From contig CAJNDS010000016.1 of assembly GCA_905221605.1 (NCBI GenBank), forward strand, positions 1-54,831: a DNA stretch of 54,831 nt. The letters are read 5' to 3'. Numbering within the stretch: the stretch's first letter is position 1; each line of letters begins with the position of its first letter. The stretch comes from Symbiodinium natans. Its lineage: Eukaryota > Sar > Dinophyceae > Suessiales > Symbiodiniaceae. Below, piece by piece: positions 11,381-20,580 of this stretch. The translations under genes were made by a program, and so were the position numbers. The notes beneath the pieces are model-generated. The model worked only from the letters and a program-made list of their open reading frames with translations. It had not been told where the DNA came from and did no database searches.

Positions 11381-12038
11381 ACATGCCGACAGAAGCCTTG
11401 GACTTGGATGCCCAGCAGTGCCCTTATCCATTCGCGGCGTGGGACCTATCTCTAGCCTTTGTCTAGGGTGACGTGTGCTGGTACTTGTGAGGTCTCTTTG
11501 GAGGGCTGGGGTGCTTCTTAGGATTCAGAGGGCCAGGATTTGACAGCTAGGGACCAAGAATCTCAGGTAGGTGTCATGATCATGGTGTTGTTTTGTAGGA
11601 ACTTGGGCTGCGGGCAGGTGCAGAAGTGAAAACTAAACTCTATAAACCTCAGAGCCCTTCGTCCTATCCTGACGCCCAAGCTTGCGTGTAGATTCTGAGC
11701 CTAAACCGTGTTAAAGCAACTATATATATATATATGTATTATGTGCATATATACACGTATCTATGTGTTTTTGTCTCTGCCGGGTTTGGGCACTTCAGGG
11801 TTTAGGGGGAAGGGCGGGAGCTGGAGGTGGGACGAAGGCGGGTTCGGATCATGACGTGGCGAGTTTGGAAGCGTTAAGCAGCAAGGCTCTGGGGCTTGTG
11901 GGGTTTGGGGTTTAGGTTTAGGGATTAGGGTTTAGGGTCACCAGCGTTGGGGTGTTTAGGGATCAGGGTTTTGGAGTTCAGGGTTTCTTGATGAACAGCA
12001 AAGCGACATGACGCGCAGCGAGACAGTCGCAAGGCAGC
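11381..12038 (+). CDS. Candidate multi-exon gene, left part (unknown product)
   Basis: Four AG-to-GT open segments follow one another: 11381-11460 (contains MPTEALDLDAQQ), 11599-11685 (ELGLRAGAEVKTKLYKPQ, after TTTTGTAG), 11799-11897 (contains AGSDHDVASLEALSSKALG) and 11999-12038 (QSDMTRSETVARQ). The introns would be 96-138 bp. The junctions between exons one and two, two and three, and three and four are all phase 0, which supports a single transcript. Telomere-like heptamers lie in the later introns. No domain is recognised. The exact borders are inferred from splice dinucleotides and reading frame only. Confidence 0.45.
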
Positions 12039-12147
12039 GTAGATCCCAGCATGCGAAACCCTAGACCCTTAAACCTGCCATGATTCTGTCAAACTCTGCG
12101 CTGCAACCGTGCGGCGAGAATCTCCAGCCCTAAACCCAAATTGCAAT

Positions 12148-12170
12148 CATGATGATGATGATGATGATGC

Positions 12171-12202
<32 letters not shown>

Positions 12203-12219
12203 GCCGTGATGATGATGAC
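12148..12219. repeat. (ATG)n trinucleotide microsatellite
   Basis: A long ATG/GAT run is interrupted twice (GCTGATG and GGCCGTG). It would encode poly-Asp or poly-Met, but it lies just before an acceptor, in what looks like intron sequence. Confidence 0.9.
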
Positions 12220-12235
12220 CCTAACCTAAGGCAAG

Positions 12236-13118
12236 GGTTGGCTGCCTCTCCAGCGCATGATGGAGTACGAGGCATTGCCTTCACGAGCGGGGGGTTCCGT
12301 CTTAGCAGTTTGGGGTTGGTTTGAGGACGTAGGGTGCGGAGCTGCAAAAGATCCCCTAGGCCTTATAATCCCCATAATCAACCCTATAAAGGGCCCTTTC
12401 CAGGGGTCATAGGGTATAGTAGCCTACCCCGGAAAGTTAAGCTCCCCCGGATCAATCTGCAAGGTCCTGCGTCTGGGGTTAGGGGCGGGATCTGGTTTGA
12501 TCTTTGGATTTCCGCCTCCTTCCTGAAGAACGTTGTAAGAGCCCAACCTTGAGACCAGAAAGACTTCAACCCGTCAGCCATATGTCCGAAGCACACCGAG
12601 CTCACATAGTTCTGAAACCAGAAGAGGGTGTTAAAACCAAAATGAGGGTTAGGATTTAAAAAAACACAAGAGGTTTAGGGTTTTGAAAAAACTGAAGAGG
12701 GCTAGGGCTTTTTTATCACCCTATTCTGAAACCAGATCTACGGCATCGATTGGCTGCAGCCATCAGTAAACGTGGTCGGGATCTCAGGACGCCCTAAGCC
12801 TCTTGAGGTCAAGCTTTCTGGCCTTTAAAGTGGCATAGGAGAACCCTGAACCCTAAACCCTAACCCCTAAACCCTAAACTGGGTTACGTGGGCGTAGGGG
12901 GCCATCCTGCATCTCAGAACAGCTTCACAGGCCCTGAGGATTCCATTGAGGTGGTTGTGCTTTTGGCTGTAGCTTGGCCTCAGGGGGCTCAGGGTCCAGT
13001 ATCTGGGCCTCAGGCTGATTCAAGAGGTCTGCTTGATTGCATACTGCCAGAAGAGGTGTTGCTTCTTGTGGAATCTATAATAAGACTGCACCCTTTCGGG
13101 AGGCTGGTGGCTAGCGCT
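12236..13118 (+). CDS. Candidate multi-exon gene, middle part (unknown product)
   Basis: Three AG-to-GT segments are phase 0 at both ends. They are 12236-12307 (GWLPLQRMMEYEALPSRAGG, donor GTTTGGGG), 12736-12807 (IYGIDWLQPSVNVVGISGRP, donor GTCAAG) and 12918-13118 (NSFTGPEDSIEVVVLLAVAW through LHPFGRLVASA, donor GTTTAG). A further open segment starts at 12464 after CAAG. Joined in frame they give about 115 residues with hydrophobic stretches but no motif I recognise. They probably belong with the exons at 11381-12038 and 13155-13947. If the last donor is not used, a stop follows at 13122. Confidence 0.45.
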
Positions 13119-13154
13119 GTTTAGATGCCCTGCCTTTCCTCCCCCATCTCGTAG

Positions 13155-13947
13155 ACGGGGTCGAAACATGCGCTGCGTTGCATTACCCCAGAAGACTCTT
13201 CCTTCCCGAGCCTACCTGGAGGTTCATGGGGAGGTATAAGTGGGGTTATAAGTTGGGCAACTATAGTTAAAACTGGCTATAACCTTACTGAGGGTACTCA
13301 AATCCCTACTTGTAACTACCCATGAACCTTCACTAAGTGAGGCCACATCCCCTCGAGCATCGCGATCCCCGCGGACGTCGCCGAGGCGTTTAAAAGATAA
13401 TATAAGGTACCCCTCCGAAAAGTGGAAGGTCCATGGGTCCTTAGAGAGGGCCATAAGTAAGGCTCTACTGTACGTGTTTCCTTTCGCAAGGTACATCATA
13501 AATCCCTAGTTCTCAATATGTATATATATATACACATTGATTGTTCATTGATTTATCTCTAGCTATTCATTTAAAGTTGATTTAGAATGTGTACGTACGC
13601 GTACCTATACTTGTAGGCTTCGTCCATCGTCCTTGTCGAATCCTCTCATGCGACGCTCCATCGCAACCCACCTTGAGGATCAGAGGTCTCCTTCAGCAGT
13701 TTCGGAGATGGCCTTGTCTCCGAATCATTGCGGTTTAGGGTTTAGGGTTTAGGGTTTAGGGTTCAGGGTTCAGGGTTCAGGGTTCAGGGTTGGGGGTTTA
13801 GGGTTTATTCTTGAATGCTCTTTACGTTCTTATTCACTCTTCATGGAAACAATCTCGGATCTGCGGCCATAGGCCTAGCTAACTCGATCAGACGCGCGGT
13901 CAATCCTGGGCGTTCGTCGAAAAAGCGACGCGCGCTACGCAATCCAG
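13155..13947 (+). CDS. Candidate multi-exon gene, right part (unknown product)
   Basis: Segments are 13155-13221, 13338-13490, 13617-13732 and 13873-13947. The later three chain by phase: 13490 ends AG| before GTACATC, 13617 supplies G, 13732 ends G| before GTTTAGGG, and 13873 supplies GC. Readable pieces are EKWKVHGSLERAISKALLY, LMRRSIATHLEDQRSPSAVS and the basic RSSKKRRALRNP. The gap between the first two is a palindromic introner-like element. An antisense frame overlapping 13224-13499 is also open, so the strand is inferred from phase consistency. Confidence 0.45.
13222..13337 (+). mobile_element. Introner-like element, family B (GTTCATGG ends)
   Basis: The left end GGAG|GTTCATGGGGAGG mirrors the right end CCCATGAACCTTCACTAAG|. 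The interior pairs TATAAGTGGGGTTATAAG with a degraded reverse complement. The inverted ends contain a GT donor and an AG acceptor, and open exon frames lie on both sides. Confidence 0.65.
13733..13806. repeat. Telomere-like tract at an intron 5' end
   Basis: TTTAGGG copies, then TTCAGGG variants, begin directly after the coding-like segment that ends at 13732, so the first GTTTAGGG also supplies the donor GT. Confidence 0.85.
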
Positions 13948-14437
13948 GTTCGAGGTCGCAACATGACAGTGGCACATTTAGTTTGCGATCGAAGTCACGG
14001 GCGAAGAAGCACTCTTTAAAGACGAAAGAAGTTCAATTCGCCAGCACTTACTTCTTGGAATGTTCAAAAATAAATCCGAATTTACACATTTCCTTCGGTC
14101 CCTAGTTCTCTCACTCCGCTAAAAGAATATACCAAGAAGTGCAACTCTGCCTGGCAGTCGAACAGTCGCACATGGTTGGTAGGGGAAGCGAAATGACCCG
14201 CTACTTCTTTAGAGGTGTGAGTTCAATTGATTACCCCCAATGGGTTCTCAGAGCCCGGCAAGTTGCGTTGAATACGGTTTAGGGTTTAGGTTTTAGGGTT
14301 GCTGGGGAGTTCGATGGGTCTTCTGCAGGCTGGTGATGTTGAAGACTTGATCTGTGATGGATGTTCTATCAGCAAAGGTGGCGTCATGAAGGCTCAATGC
14401 TTGCTTTGTGAATCACTGCCCCACCGAACAGGAGTTG

Positions 14438-16121
14438 ATGCTCGGACATCCAACGCTTGACGATGATTCCTCTGAGGACATGGACGCCTGGTTCAGCAAC
14501 ACAGTTGCTATGATGAAGCCGACCTCGCCCGAGATTCTGCGGGCCACGCCTGCATTTGAGACGCTGCGATTTTTGGCCCAGCCTCTGCGCGCTCGACAGG
14601 GCGACTTCTTTGGGCGGAGCCAGGTCACTACCAGCATTGCGTCCTTTTGGTCGCACAGTTGGCACGGGTCGACGTGGCAGAAGATCGCCTTTCTCTTCTT
14701 CCTGAACAATGGTCCTGCAGCTGCCGCAGTGAGCTCGGCTTCAGCTGTCCTGGCAGGACTTCTCTATTGTTTCCGGTTATTGCCCAGCATTTTTGGGCAC
14801 CTGGGGTGGTGCTCGATCTTTGCGACCTTCACGTACGTCTTCACCTTGTTTTTTTGGCGAAGGCGGCAACTGGTTTTTCTCGACAGGATCTGCATCTCAA
14901 GCGACGAAAATCTGAAAGCAGAGGCGATGCTCAGTTTGGGTGCCTTCTTAAGACATTCTGATGCGATGCTCGTCCTGTGGGATCCGACCTTCATGGACCG
15001 GTTGCTAAGAGAAACTTGAATACAACTTTTTAGCCTTTTTCAATAGTTCTCAGATTTTGTACAAATTAGGACACTGCTATACGGTCCCAAGTTCCCCGTA
15101 GGTTGTGGTGCTTGCTTGAGCTGGCCGCCTTCTTACACAGCCGCAAAGAGGGCTCCAAGATCAGGCTCACCATCCGCCCTACGGTGTTGGGCCCCTGCTT
15201 GCAAGTTACGGTCTTCTCCTTGATCGTCTTCAACGCAGTAACCACGTTTGCTTGGGTCCTCATAGACAGCTTCTGGTACTTCTGGCTGGGCGTTCTCCTG
15301 CTGTCAAGTGTGAACTTCTGGCTCACCGCTCACATGGGTCGTGAGTACTGCCGGTCTATAGAGAAAGTGCGAGACGATATTGCATTTTTCAGTGTTGACA
15401 AGTTGGTGAGTTGGTGCTGTTGCGTGGGGCACAAAGATCCATCATCGGGAATGCCAGTGGCATGTGACCGGACGATCATCTTTCACTGTATGCAAATATG
15501 GTTTGGCACAGTCGAAGCCTTCGAGCATCGAGTACGGTCAGATGTCCTTCGGATCCTCGTGGATCAGCTCTCTAATCAGGTCTGCGGGCACTCTGTGATG
15601 ATAGGGGTGGGACGGCTTGCTACATTTGCAAGGTTTTTGCGTTGGAGGGGCCATAAGGGAGAACAGGAACAGTGAGCCTATATAACCCCACACCATAGTC
15701 ACAGATGTCACAGGTGCTTTCTTATGGGCAGCTGGTCACGGTCACGGTGCCCATAACTTGGGGATACCTTGACGTTGTCTTCGACCACTTCTTGGTTGGC
15801 GAGTATGCGGAAGGTGTACACAGCCTGATGCGTGGATTGACCTACGGCTTAGCTATGTCTCCGTCAATGATATTACTCATGTTCCGGCTGGCGTACTACT
15901 TGCGGAGGAAGCGGAGCCTGCACCTGCTAGACTGGCTCGTGTCATCGCTCGTCATTCTTTGCGGGCTTTGTCTTTTTGTCTGCTTTGTCGCATGGGATCT
16001 GTCAACTTTCACCGTGCTGCTGCCGGAGGCTCCAATCGTAGCCGGGCTGCTATTTTCTGTGCCCACAGTGGCTGTGGCACTTTTGGTGTGGAGAGTCGTG
16101 CCCAAGGTCAAACTTCTCTAG
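14438..16121 (+). CDS. Multi-pass membrane protein with TIR-like region (three exons)
   Basis: Exons are 14438-15000, 15102-15579 and 15714-16121 (stop TAG). The introns, 15001-15101 and 15580-15713, are both GT-AG, and the joined frame encodes about 482 residues. An in-frame stop at 14387 limits upstream extension; GAACAG just before the ATG could be a cis or spliced-leader acceptor. Hydrophobic spans lie near residues 83-112, 124-140, 217-243, 245-262, 351-370, 389-410, 421-441 and 455-473. Residues 145-205 hold VFLDRICISSDE, SDAMLVLWDPTF and WCLLEL. This order resembles TIR domains: Glu194 in WCLLEL sits where the catalytic Glu of NAD-cleaving TIRs is found. Splicing is needed to make this motif; unspliced RNA hits a stop at once. 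Similar membrane TIR-like proteins are, from memory, expanded in dinoflagellates. Enzyme activity is not shown. Confidence 0.85.
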
Positions 16122-16303
16122 CTCTCTTGCGCGCCACTGAGTGGCCTCAAGTTTGCAAGTTTTAAGAAATATTTCGCATGGCTGCATGTCTCAGCTTGGC
16201 ATATGACATATTATGTTCTGTGCTTATATCATTATAGGCTTTTCTTCTGTGCTTTTTTGGCTTGGGTGATTTGGCCTTCTAGTCATGGAGGGAAAACAAA
16301 GAA

Positions 16304-16469
16304 ATGACAAAAAGGAAGCGCGATGCCAACACAACTAGCTCCCTTCAGCTTGCAGCCACGCCACCCGATTGTTTCACCCATGCATCACGAGCCAAGTGCT
16401 TTAACAGCACATCGCAGCATCCGAAGTGGCATGACTCGCAAGAGCTGTTCCACGTGCTGTGGAAAGGCA
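16304..16469 (+). CDS. Candidate first exon, unknown prot. (basic N-terminus)
   Basis: An ATG at 16304 opens MTKRKRDANTTSSLQLAATP and continues about 55 codons to a possible donor, GGCA|GTTTGTGTTTAG. A pyrimidine-rich run ending CTTCTAG lies about 24 nt upstream and could be a trans-splice acceptor for a new transcript after the TIR-like gene. Without splicing the frame stops at 16499-16501. An earlier in-phase donor, CAC|GTGCTG, would fit the next candidate exon better. No motif is recognised. Confidence 0.4.
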
Positions 16470-16628
16470 GTTTGTGTTTAGATTTCGGCTTGGTTTCCTA
16501 AACCCTGAACCCTAAACCCTGAACCCTAAACCCTAAACCCTAAACCCTAAACCCTAAACCCTAAACCCGTGGGAGGCTTCGAAGTTCAGGTCAGGGCTTA
16601 GGGTTGCTTCGGGTTTTGGGGGTTCAAG

Positions 16629-16690
16629 TCTGGGCCGGCGCTCGGCTCCTTGGCTCAACCGTTGCGACGGCAGCAGCTTTCTGAGGAAAA
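16629..16690 (+). CDS. Candidate internal exon, unknown product
   Basis: The segment between GGTTCAAG and GTTAGGGTTTAGGG is open for SGPALGSLAQPLRRQQLSEE with no stop. It is preceded by a CCCTAAA tract and followed by a TTTAGGG tract, the polarity seen around many exons here. Another frame contains a stop. A possible terminal exon follows at 16896-16955. Confidence 0.4.
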
Positions 16691-16691
16691 G

Positions 16692-16775
16692 TTAGGGTTT
16701 AGGGTTTAGGGTTTAGGGTTTAGGGTTTAGGGTTTAGGGTTTAGGGTTTAGGGTTTAGGGTTTAGGGTTTAGGGC
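16692..16775. repeat. Telomere-like (TTTAGGG)n tract
   Basis: About twelve perfect TTTAGGG copies follow directly after the donor-like GTTAGGG of the preceding exon. A CCCTAAA tract of similar length lies at 16516-16568, so the exon between is flanked by inverted heptamer arrays. Confidence 0.95.
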
Positions 16776-16809
16776 CTGTGGTGAACTTGTAACCTTAAGA
16801 GTTTTGGAT

Positions 16810-16893
16810 TGGGATGTTCCCCCTTATACTAACAGTCCTCAATAGGGATTGTCTCATAAGAGGGGGACTGTTAGTATAAGGGGGAGCATCGCA
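16810..16893 (+). mobile_element. Palindromic element, family I, copy 1
   Basis: GGGATGTTCCCCCTTATACT at the left pairs with AGTATAAGGGGGAGCATC at the right, with a short loop. The same ends occur at 18005-18111. It ends in GCAAG just before an open exon frame. Confidence 0.7.
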
Positions 16894-16895
16894 AG

Positions 16896-16955
16896 TTTCG
16901 AACCTCGATAGAGTGGCCCGGGCCCACTCCAGCGCCCTCCCCGCCCCGGCCATAA
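16896..16955 (+). CDS. Candidate terminal exon, Pro-rich tail
   Basis: After GCATCGCAAG, at the right end of a palindromic element, the frame reads FRTSIEWPGPTPAPSPPRP and stops with TAA at 16953. It may close the transcript that begins near 16304. Phase continuity with the exon at 16629 was not demonstrated. Confidence 0.35.
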   Translation, partial: FRTSIEWPGPTPAPSPPRP

Positions 16956-17730
16956 AGGGAGGGGACTTGCTTAAAACGCCCTAAACCACAAACCCTCCCT
17001 CTGTCCTTCCGGTCAACTCTTGAAAGGCTTTGGGGATGGTCTGGGAGGAGGTCTTTTGAGTCGTCCTCTGCAGGAGCTTCTTAGACCCCCCCCCTCCCCC
17101 CCTCCCCCCTCCCCCTCCCCCGCCCTCACCCGCCCTCTCCCCCCCCCCGTCCGCCCCCTCGCGGGGAGCCCCCCCCTCGCCCCCCCTCCCAGACTGCTGT
17201 TTCAGTGCGGAGGTCCCTCTCTGCAGCGAGCTCTCCACCTCCCCTCATGGCGCGGAGCTCAAAAGATGATTGGGGCATACAATAAACATATATATATATA
17301 ATGATGTGATATTAGTATTAGTATTATTATTGTGTATATATATATACACATATCATAATGTTAATAACACGTGGTGTGAAGAATGTATAGTCACAGATAC
17401 ATCAATCAGGGTTCCATTTTCTGCCTTGGGGGTGGGAGGGGGGGGGGGGGGGGGGGGGGGGGTTTGGATTTGCTGCTAATTTTGTTCTCAGCTATTCTCC
17501 TCCCAGGGGTCTCTTTTACTCTTACTTTATTGTAGTAGTTGGTATTTTGTTATGATTGTCCTGCATTAGTGTTCTGTTAATACCATATTAGTTTTATGAT
17601 GTTATTTGTAGTTTGCCTTACGTTTTTAGTGCTCATACTCTATTATTGGAGTACTTCTGAAAATGGTACAAGAATCTGAGCTGCTAGCAGCCGGAATCTA
17701 GGAGTTTGGGTTCTGAGGTCGGGTGTTGAC
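16956..17730. other. Pyrimidine tract, TA repeat and poly-G, no firm gene
   Basis: A C/CT-rich run spans about 17084-17180, a TA-rich stretch 17288-17350, and a poly-G run about 17437-17461. A Pro-rich plus-strand frame crosses the C-rich run, but an antisense Gly-rich frame is equally open. No supported gene is present. Confidence 0.5.
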
Positions 17731-17829
17731 ATGTCCTTGACTGGAGATATCGTCAGACATGGGAACGTCTGCCAGCGTTTGGCTTGCATACGTGCGCCGG
17801 GCGACCGACGACTCGTTCGATGAGTTTTC
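17731..17829 (+). CDS. Small ORF or first exon, unknown product
   Basis: An ATG at 17731 opens 32 codons beginning MSLTGDIVRHGNVCQRLACI and ends at TGA. A possible donor, CAGC|GTTTGG, lies inside. Codon composition is balanced but no motif is recognised. Confidence 0.3.
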
Positions 17830-17914
17830 TTGGCTGTCCATACCCTAAACCCTAAACTACCCTAAACCCTAAACCCCTAGTGTTAGATGTCAAAAGATGG
17901 TAAACTGGTTCTAG

Positions 17915-18208
17915 TCTTCGTCGCGACACCGGCGTGGACTGGAACAGGCCGATCCAAGCAAGGCAGATGCCTCGTTTTTCAACGACTCACAACTTCCTGA
18001 GCTTGGGATGTTCCCCCTTATACTAACGGTCCTTAATAGGGATTGTAGTACCCCCCCTAGTATCATCCCATCATCCCTATTAAGGACTGTTAGTATAAGG
18101 GGGAGCATCCCAACCCTGAGCCTTCAAGCCCTTGTCCATCCTGAGCAGCTTAGGCTTTGCGAGTATGGGTTCAGACAACATGCTTCTGAAGCAGCACAGA
18201 ACCTTTGA
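17915..18208 (+). CDS. ORF reading through a palindromic element (unknown product)
   Basis: After GGTTCTAG the frame is open to TGA at 18206. The left part includes RRGLEQADPSKADASFFNDS and the right part includes HPEQLRLCEYGFRQHASEA. Between them lies a 107 bp palindromic family I element that is stop-free in this frame. Both flanks keep the same frame, so the element may be an insertion kept as exon or an intron with unusual borders (CT-AG). A six-base repeat CCTGAG flanks the element. No family is recognised. Confidence 0.45.
   Translation, partial: SSSRHRRGLEQADPSKADASFFNDSQLPELGMFPLILTVLNRDCSTPPSIIPSSLLRTVSIRGSIPTLSLQALVHPEQLRLCEYGFRQHASEAAQNL
18005..18111 (+). mobile_element. Palindromic element, family I, copy 2, with flanking duplication
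   Basis: The left TTGGGATGTTCCCCCTTATA and right TATAAGGGGGAGCATCCCAA ends are inverted repeats, with inner GTCCTTAATAGGGAT pairing. CCTGAG lies on each side one base out, consistent with a 6 bp target-site duplication. The inner loop differs from copy 1 (16810). Confidence 0.75.
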
Positions 18209-18834
18209 ACCCAAAGGCCCACATGCCCCGAAGCTCTAAGGCTGAAAGTTAGTTTGTTAGTAGGCTCTAAAGCCTTGCGGTTCTGCCCTCACAGGATCGC
18301 GCCTCGAGATCGCGCTCAAGAGGCCAAGAGCTGAAATGAACTTCAGACTGTCAGAATTTGTTTCTCTTCGAAACAGCCCAGTCGCCCCCCCCCCCCCCCG
18401 GATGCAGGGTTTAGGGTTTAAACGGTTTAAGGGTTTAGGGTTTAGGGTCCCTCCCCCCTCCCTCCCCCCGCGAAGAGGCTTCTCGCCCACGGCAGCCGAG
18501 GTTCAGGCCGGGCTTAGGGCTTTTCAGGAGTTTAAGGGGGACCCTCAACCCTGAGCCATTTAAGCCTTTAAACCCTCAACTTAGGGATACTTGGGAAATG
18601 TTTTTTTAGCAATTTTGAGTACTGTAATTCCTAAGAAACAGCTTAAATTATATTTTGTTTTGCCAGGGTTCCAAGTTCAGTCTATTCAAGCTGATAGGTA
18701 ACCAGTCAGTCGGCCGGGAGGGGGTGGGAGGGAAGGGGGTAAGTCTGCATCTTAAGGCCTTCAGATGGAAAGACTGTTGTGCTTAGGTGATTCAGACTTG
18801 AGTTCTTGGGGGGGTCTGTCATGGTTACTTGAAG
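18209..18834. other. C-rich run, telomere-like heptamers and dispersed repeat J copy 1
   Basis: It holds a poly-C run near 18385, TTTAGGG variants at 18407-18450, and a ~95 bp dispersed repeat at about 18580-18680 (shared phrase GTAATTCCTAAGAAACAG). The second copy of the repeat is at about 22878-22975. A short exon-like frame LGGVCHGYLK ends at 18834, just before a family B element. Confidence 0.5.
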
Positions 18835-18952
18835 GTTCAGGGGGTAGTTATAAGCAGGGATACAAGTACCCTAAATAAGGCTATCTATAACCAGTTATGT
18901 TTATAGTTACCCTGCTGATAACCCCACTTCTAACTACCCCTGGACCTCCAAG
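18835..18952 (+). mobile_element. Introner-like element, family B
   Basis: It begins GAAG|GTTCAGGGGGTAGTTATAAG and ends ACCCCTGGACCTCCAAG|. The ends are inverted, with mirrored TTATAAGCAGGG and CTGATAACCCC inside. GT and AG lie in the inverted ends. Joining the flanks keeps frame: LGGVCHGYLK then EGTAPSSSRVDG. Confidence 0.7.
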
Positions 18953-19054
18953 GAAGGAACTGCCCCTTCCTCCTCTCGAGTTGATGGCCAAAATGCGCCC
19001 CCGGACACCACCACCGAAACCACCGTCGTATCCTTAAACCCCCTGAACTAACGA
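18953..19054 (+). CDS. Candidate terminal exon, Thr/Ser-rich
   Basis: Starting at the AG of the family B element, the frame reads EGTAPSSSRVDGQNAPPDTT, continues through TTETTVVSLNPLN and stops TAA at 19052. Its phase matches the segment just left of the element. The function is unknown; the composition suggests a low-complexity C-terminus. Confidence 0.45.
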
Positions 19055-19332
19055 AAGGACCGACCTTTCTTGACATTCCAGAAGCATGATGAGCCCTGAC
19101 CACTTCTACGCCATATTTTTAAAAGGTTGTCGTGTTCCGGATCGGGGTCCAGGGTTTGGGGTTTGGGCTTTCGATTTCTCTCGAACGGCTGAGTTCAGGG
19201 TGCAGGTTCATGGGCTCTAGACTTCAGGCTTAGGGAGGAGAGCTTAGTAGTTCAGGATTCATACCTAGGGGCACTGCGTGATTAGTCAGCACGTTGAACT
19301 GCAGCCTAGATGAGGGAGCCCGCAATCCTTGA

Positions 19333-19533
19333 CCCGAACTCCCCTCCATAAAGAGCAACTGCAGACTTATCGAGGAGGCTCTGGAAGAGTATATTTGGGG
19401 TAACTCTGAGCTGCGCGGTCCGGTCCCTCAGTCCTTAGTAAAGCATGGCGCCCTTATCCTGGAGACCTTTGGAGACCCTGCGAGCACTGCCCTGCAAGGC
19501 ACTCGGACTTGTGCCACCTGGGTAACCCTGTAA
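19333..19533 (+). CDS. Candidate exon, unknown protein
   Basis: A stop-free frame starts after TGA at 19330 and runs to TAA at 19531. It includes LIEEALEEYIWGNSELRG and KHGALILETFGDPASTALQG. The mix of charged and aromatic residues looks protein-like. A plausible acceptor is CATAAAG| at 19353, giving SNCRLIEEALEEY. A GTAACC donor at 19522 would join the next open segment in phase 0, but only across a 33 nt intron, which seems too short. No known family is recognised. Confidence 0.5.
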   Translation, partial: PELPSIKSNCRLIEEALEEYIWGNSELRGPVPQSLVKHGALILETFGDPASTALQGTRTCATWVTL

Positions 19534-19554
19534 ACCCAAAAAAAAACTGGCCAG

Positions 19555-19619
19555 GAGAGCTCCACCTTCCTCTTCTCGGACCCTGGACGCTTGGATGGCC
19601 CTGTGCCAGCCAGCCCAAG
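19555..19619 (+). CDS. Candidate exon, unknown product
   Basis: It lies between CTGGCCAG and GTGTGGGC and reads ESSTFLFSDPGRLDGPVPAS with about 70% GC at third positions. A second frame (RAPPSSSRTLDAWMALCQ) is also open, so the frame is uncertain. Confidence 0.4.
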
Positions 19620-19891
19620 GTGTGGGCTGAGGTGTCTTGGGGTTTTAGGGGGTTTAGGGCTAGGGTTGAGGAGTGTTTTTGAGTGGTGCTGTTCAGGGTT
19701 TGAGGTTTGCATGGGGGCTTAATTCGGGCTGAGGGTTAGGATCTTCTTTGGGGGATGAATGGAGTAAGAGCGATGGAGTAGAAGAGCGAAAGACTCAGAG
19801 GCTGCATACCTTGCATCTGCTTCATATGGCCTCCATGGTGCCTTTTAAACATGCCCTGCAATGCCTTCTGCCAACATCTTCTCTGTAACGC
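19620..19891. other. Intron-like sequence with degenerate heptamers
   Basis: It has TTTTAGGGGGTTTAGGG-type sequence near 19643 and no supported gene. Confidence 0.5.
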
Positions 19892-20158
19892 TCAGTATGT
19901 TGCGATGACCATCTGCACACTGCCCCCATCGTAGAATAGACCTAGGAACGGTTGCATGCCCGGCTTGGCTTTAGTCTCGGTGTGCGTGCATGAGCTGTCG
20001 AGACGAGAGAGGCTTGCGTTCGCAAATGTCCGTCCCGCAATGCGATTGTGCCAGGCGTCAAGCAAGTCTCTCGCCAAAGAGTTCTGGATCACCGAGTCGC
20101 TCGCAATCGCCAGTGCGCAGGGCCTCAGCACAGATTGGAGCCCAGGTTGGATGATCAA
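19892..20158 (-). CDS. ORF, strand ambiguous, unknown product
   Basis: The minus strand is open for 88 codons from an ATG at 20158 and includes SLARDLLDAWHNRIAGRTF and QPFLGLFYDGGSVQMVIATY. An overlapping plus frame from ATG 19956 (MPGLALVSVCVHELSRRERL, 76 codons) is almost equally convincing. Both have fairly high third-position GC. The CCCTAAA tract just right of it fits either an intron following a plus-strand exon or unrelated sequence. I cannot decide the strand. Confidence 0.35.
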   Translation of the reverse strand: MIIQPGLQSVLRPCALAIASDSVIQNSLARDLLDAWHNRIAGRTFANASLSRLDSSCTHTETKAKPGMQPFLGLFYDGGSVQMVIATY

Positions 20159-20192
20159 TTTTGTTGTTACTATCCCTAAACCCTAAACCCGA

Positions 20193-20276
20193 ATGGGGTA
20201 CGTGAACAACCTTATAGCGCAACGAGGCACGAGCGGCTCTATGTGGCCAGGACCGGATACCAGAGGCCTCTGTGGA
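20193..20276 (+). CDS. Candidate exon, unknown product
   Basis: The frame starts ATG right after CCCTAAACCCTAAACCCGA and reads MGYVNNLIAQRGTSGSMWPG through DTRGLCG to a donor GTTTGGAGTTTAGGG (28 codons, phase 0). The flanking heptamer polarity matches other exons. No motif is recognised. Confidence 0.4.
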
Positions 20277-20580
20277 GTTTGGAGTTTAGGGTTAGGGTAT
20301 AGGGTTCACATAAGGTTTTTTGGGAATTTGGGGTTTAATGAGGAATTTAAGGGGTTTAGGAATCTTGGGATTGAGGGGTTTGAGGTTTATGAGTTCAGGC
20401 TAGGGATTTTGGTGGGATTTCGGGTTGAGGTGGTAGGAGTACAGGCCTTGGTTACATAAAAACAGTAGGCTTACAGGTCTTGGGAAACTGACCGGGCATG
20501 TTTCTGGCCCTAGTTTTCGATATAGACATCTCCCTAACCAAAAGTACCAATGAAAGTTGGCTCAGGCGTTTGGAATTGCA

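Noticed and set aside
12109-12324. Poly-Asp ORF over the ATG microsatellite
   Set aside because: It comes from the trinucleotide repeat; the better coding frame starts after the repeat at 12236.
12384-12605. Minus ORF with MADGLKSFWSQGW-like sequence
   Set aside because: It overlaps plus-strand exon candidates; plausible but not preferred without transcript data.
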